A program made the position numbers and the translations under genes. A stretch of DNA of 7,467 nt from UBA9337 sp038331135 (GTDB lineage: Bacteria > Patescibacteriota > Minisyncoccia > Moranbacterales > UBA9337): contig JBBQOS010000040.1 of assembly GCA_038331135.1 (NCBI GenBank), forward strand, positions 1-7,467, given 5' to 3'. Positions 6,685 through 7,467 of the stretch are shown in pieces. The first letter of the stretch is position 1. Every line of letters starts with the position of its first letter. The notes beneath the pieces are model-generated. The model was not told where the DNA came from, did no database searches, and saw only the letters and a list, made by a program, of their open reading frames with translations.

Positions 6685-7053
6685 ATGAACGTACCCAAAG
6701 ACCTGAATTCGATTTGCTTTGAAAGGATTACGAGAGTTTATCGTAATTCCCAACAAAAGCCCTCTGCACAAGCCTTTATGGTAATTTATTTTGCCGTTAA
6801 AAAAGGACTAGGCTGTCGCGACACCGCGGAAAAAATAATGGCAGACCTAGAAACTGCAGACAATCTGAACGAAACTACTCTTAGCGTAGTTGAAGAACTG
6901 TCACAGTGCAGTTATTTTCAACCATCTCCAAAAATCTCCCAACTTATGAATAATTACCTTTCTGAACACAGGGAAGAAATCATTCCCGATGATGAAGATA
7001 TTTATGGTAAGCACGAGGAAGTCTTCTTTGAAACAATTTCCTCTCCTTATTAA
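6685..7053 (+). CDS. Small acidic-tailed protein of unknown function
   Basis: I do not recognise this 122-residue protein. It has no signal peptide and no convincing membrane segment. The hydrophobic stretch AFMVIYFAV (30-38) is short and flanked by helix-forming charged segments. Cysteines at 11, 44 and 75 do not form a metal-site pattern. The C-terminal 95-112 region is strongly acidic (EIIPDDEDIYGKHEE). The gene is supported by the strong Shine-Dalgarno sequence, a candidate promoter and a terminator hairpin starting in its stop codon. Its base composition looks somewhat richer in G+C than recR. It follows recR by 61 bp and converges on rplU. It may be a lineage-specific gene, or a mobile or regulatory accessory gene; no function can be assigned. 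Confidence 0.75.
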   Translation: MNVPKDLNSICFERITRVYRNSQQKPSAQAFMVIYFAVKKGLGCRDTAEKIMADLETADNLNETTLSVVEELSQCSYFQPSPKISQLMNNYLSEHREEIIPDDEDIYGKHEEVFFETISSPY

Positions 7054-7103
7054 AGCACAGCCAGGGCTCTTGTTCAAACTCGAACATGAGCCTTGCTTTA
7101 TTT
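7051..7103 (+). terminator. Stem-loop terminator overlapping the stop codon of the small gene
   Basis: Three helices stack: TAAAGC with GCTTTA (7051-7056/7095-7100), GGCTC with GAGCC (7065-7069/7088-7092), and TGTTC with GAACA (7071-7075/7082-7086) around a 6-nt loop. An 8-versus-2-nt internal loop separates the outer helix. The closing strand runs into GCTTTATTTAT, so it probably acts as an intrinsic terminator on the plus strand. On the minus strand no T-tract follows. Confidence 0.65.
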
Positions 7104-7190
7104 ATGAGATCATAGAACGCATATCATATAGCATACAACTTGAAGCATTAAAAAAAATAAAACATACCAATAATACATCAATACCCATCT

Positions 7191-7260
7191 CCTAATTTCT
7201 CAAATTCCTAAAATCCTAAATTTCTCCAATTCGTAAATTCGTATTGATTCGTAATTCGCC
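7191..7260. repeat. Degenerate short-unit repeat tract
   Basis: ATTCGTA occurs at 7229-7235, 7237-7243 and 7247-7253, and a partial copy ATTCG at 7254-7258. Upstream of these, CCTAA occurs at 7191-7195, 7207-7211 and 7215-7219. The units are 7-10 bp apart. The tract resembles the repeat after dnaB in style (AT-rich with GG or CC pairs) but not in exact unit. Confidence 0.6.
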
Positions 7261-7262
7261 CT

Positions 7263-7354
7263 CCTACCAACGCCTACTGGCGCTCACTAATCTATTCTAT
7301 AAAAAAACTACACCGAGTATTATACCAGACAACATGATAATTGGCATTGGTAGG
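7263..7354. repeat. Inverted repeat pair flanking about 68 bp
   Basis: CCTACCAACGCC (7263-7274) and GGCATTGGTAGG (7343-7354) are inverse complements at 11 of 12 positions. The left arm runs into a small perfect hairpin, CGCC-TACT-GGCG (7271-7282). The enclosed segment has no open reading frame of note. Confidence 0.6.
7319..7327 (-). promoter_or_regulatory. Possible extended -10 promoter with no known gene downstream
   Basis: The minus strand reads TGG followed by TATAAT, a perfect -10 with the extended TG motif. No good -35 is present at 16-18 bp. Transcription would run leftward from about 7312 through the repeat tract. It may be fortuitous. Confidence 0.3.
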
Positions 7355-7369
7355 TAGGCAGAGAAACAC

Positions 7370-7396
7370 AAAAAAACTCCCCGCTTTCGCGAAGAG
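7370..7396 (-). terminator. Intrinsic terminator of rplU
   Basis: On the minus strand CTCTTCGC pairs with GCGGGGAG across a GAAA tetraloop, making 8 pairs including two U-G wobbles. Seven T follow (7376-7370). It lies 25 bp beyond the rplU stop. Read on the plus strand, the wobble pairs become mismatches, so it is directional. Confidence 0.9.
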
Positions 7397-7421
7397 CTCT
7401 AAAATTTTGATATTTTTTTAA

Positions 7422-7467
7422 TTACCCAATCTTAGTAATTTCCACTACAGTAATTTGTTGCCTATGC
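7422..7467 (-). CDS. rplU: Ribosomal protein L21, C-terminal end only
   Basis: The minus strand reads in from the right edge as HRQQITVVEITKIG and then stops at TAA (7422-7424). This matches the C-terminus of bacterial L21, where GHRQ-x-x-T-x-V-x-I-x-x-I is the conserved ending, and the cut codon before H ends in G as glycine would. L21 binds 23S rRNA in the large subunit and is usually followed by rpmA; here a terminator follows directly, so rpmA is not downstream. Only 14 residues are visible, so the call rests on that motif and the strong terminator placed just after it. Confidence 0.7.
   Translation of the reverse strand, partial: HRQQITVVEITKIG

Larger units (their letters stand above)
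7105..7369. other. Gene-poor intergenic stretch between the small gene and the rplU terminator
   Basis: I see no convincing protein gene here on either strand. It contains an A-rich block (7149-7163), a degenerate repeat tract, an inverted repeat pair and a possible minus-strand promoter, each listed separately. A plus-strand open frame from inside the small gene to 7195 has no start signals and runs through the terminator, so it is not a gene. Confidence 0.7.

Noticed and set aside
6989..7195. Plus-strand 68-codon frame overlapping the small gene
   Set aside because: It lacks a ribosome site, overlaps the better-supported gene in another frame and reads through the terminator hairpin.

Overview
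The window is AT-rich (roughly two thirds A+T by eye) and reads with the standard genetic code. It probably comes from a member of Candidatus Patescibacteria (CPR), most likely Parcubacteria-like. The basis for this is a soluble VirD4-like ATPase with a CxxC-x17-CxxC tail next to a separate membrane-anchored partner, a sigma-region-4 protein fused to HARE-type winged helices, mostly absent Shine-Dalgarno sequences, and degenerate short-period repeats between genes. The assignment is inferred from gene content, not from a database search.

Layout. Positions 1-4263 form a minus-strand cluster transcribed right to left. It starts with a sigma-70 region 4 / tandem winged-helix regulator (3199-4263). 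Next is a membrane-anchored protein of the DUF8128-like type (1863-3140). Five bases later comes a VirD4/TraG-like DNA-pumping ATPase (1-1857, C-terminus cut by the window edge). A divergent control region of about 215 bp (4264-4478) separates this cluster from the plus-strand replicative helicase gene dnaB (4479-5870). After a repeat-bearing gap comes recR (6036-6623). Then comes a small unrecognised gene (6685-7053) with its own candidate promoter, a very strong Shine-Dalgarno sequence and a terminator hairpin that starts in its stop codon. Positions 7105-7369 hold no convincing gene, only repeats. At the right edge, on the minus strand, are the last 14 complete codons of rplU (ribosomal protein L21) and its terminator.

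How the genes relate. dnaB and recR are core replication and recombination-repair genes. The ATPase and its membrane partner look like the two halves of a coupling-protein-like DNA translocase. The regulator upstream of them has a promoter-recognition module but no sigma region 2, so it may be an accessory transcription factor rather than a full sigma factor. It may control its own operon and possibly dnaB through the shared divergent region.

Most notable: the regulator's architecture and the candidate operators before it, the two-gene split of the translocase, the self-contained small-gene cassette at 6597-7104, and exact 7-bp-period degenerate repeats between dnaB and recR.
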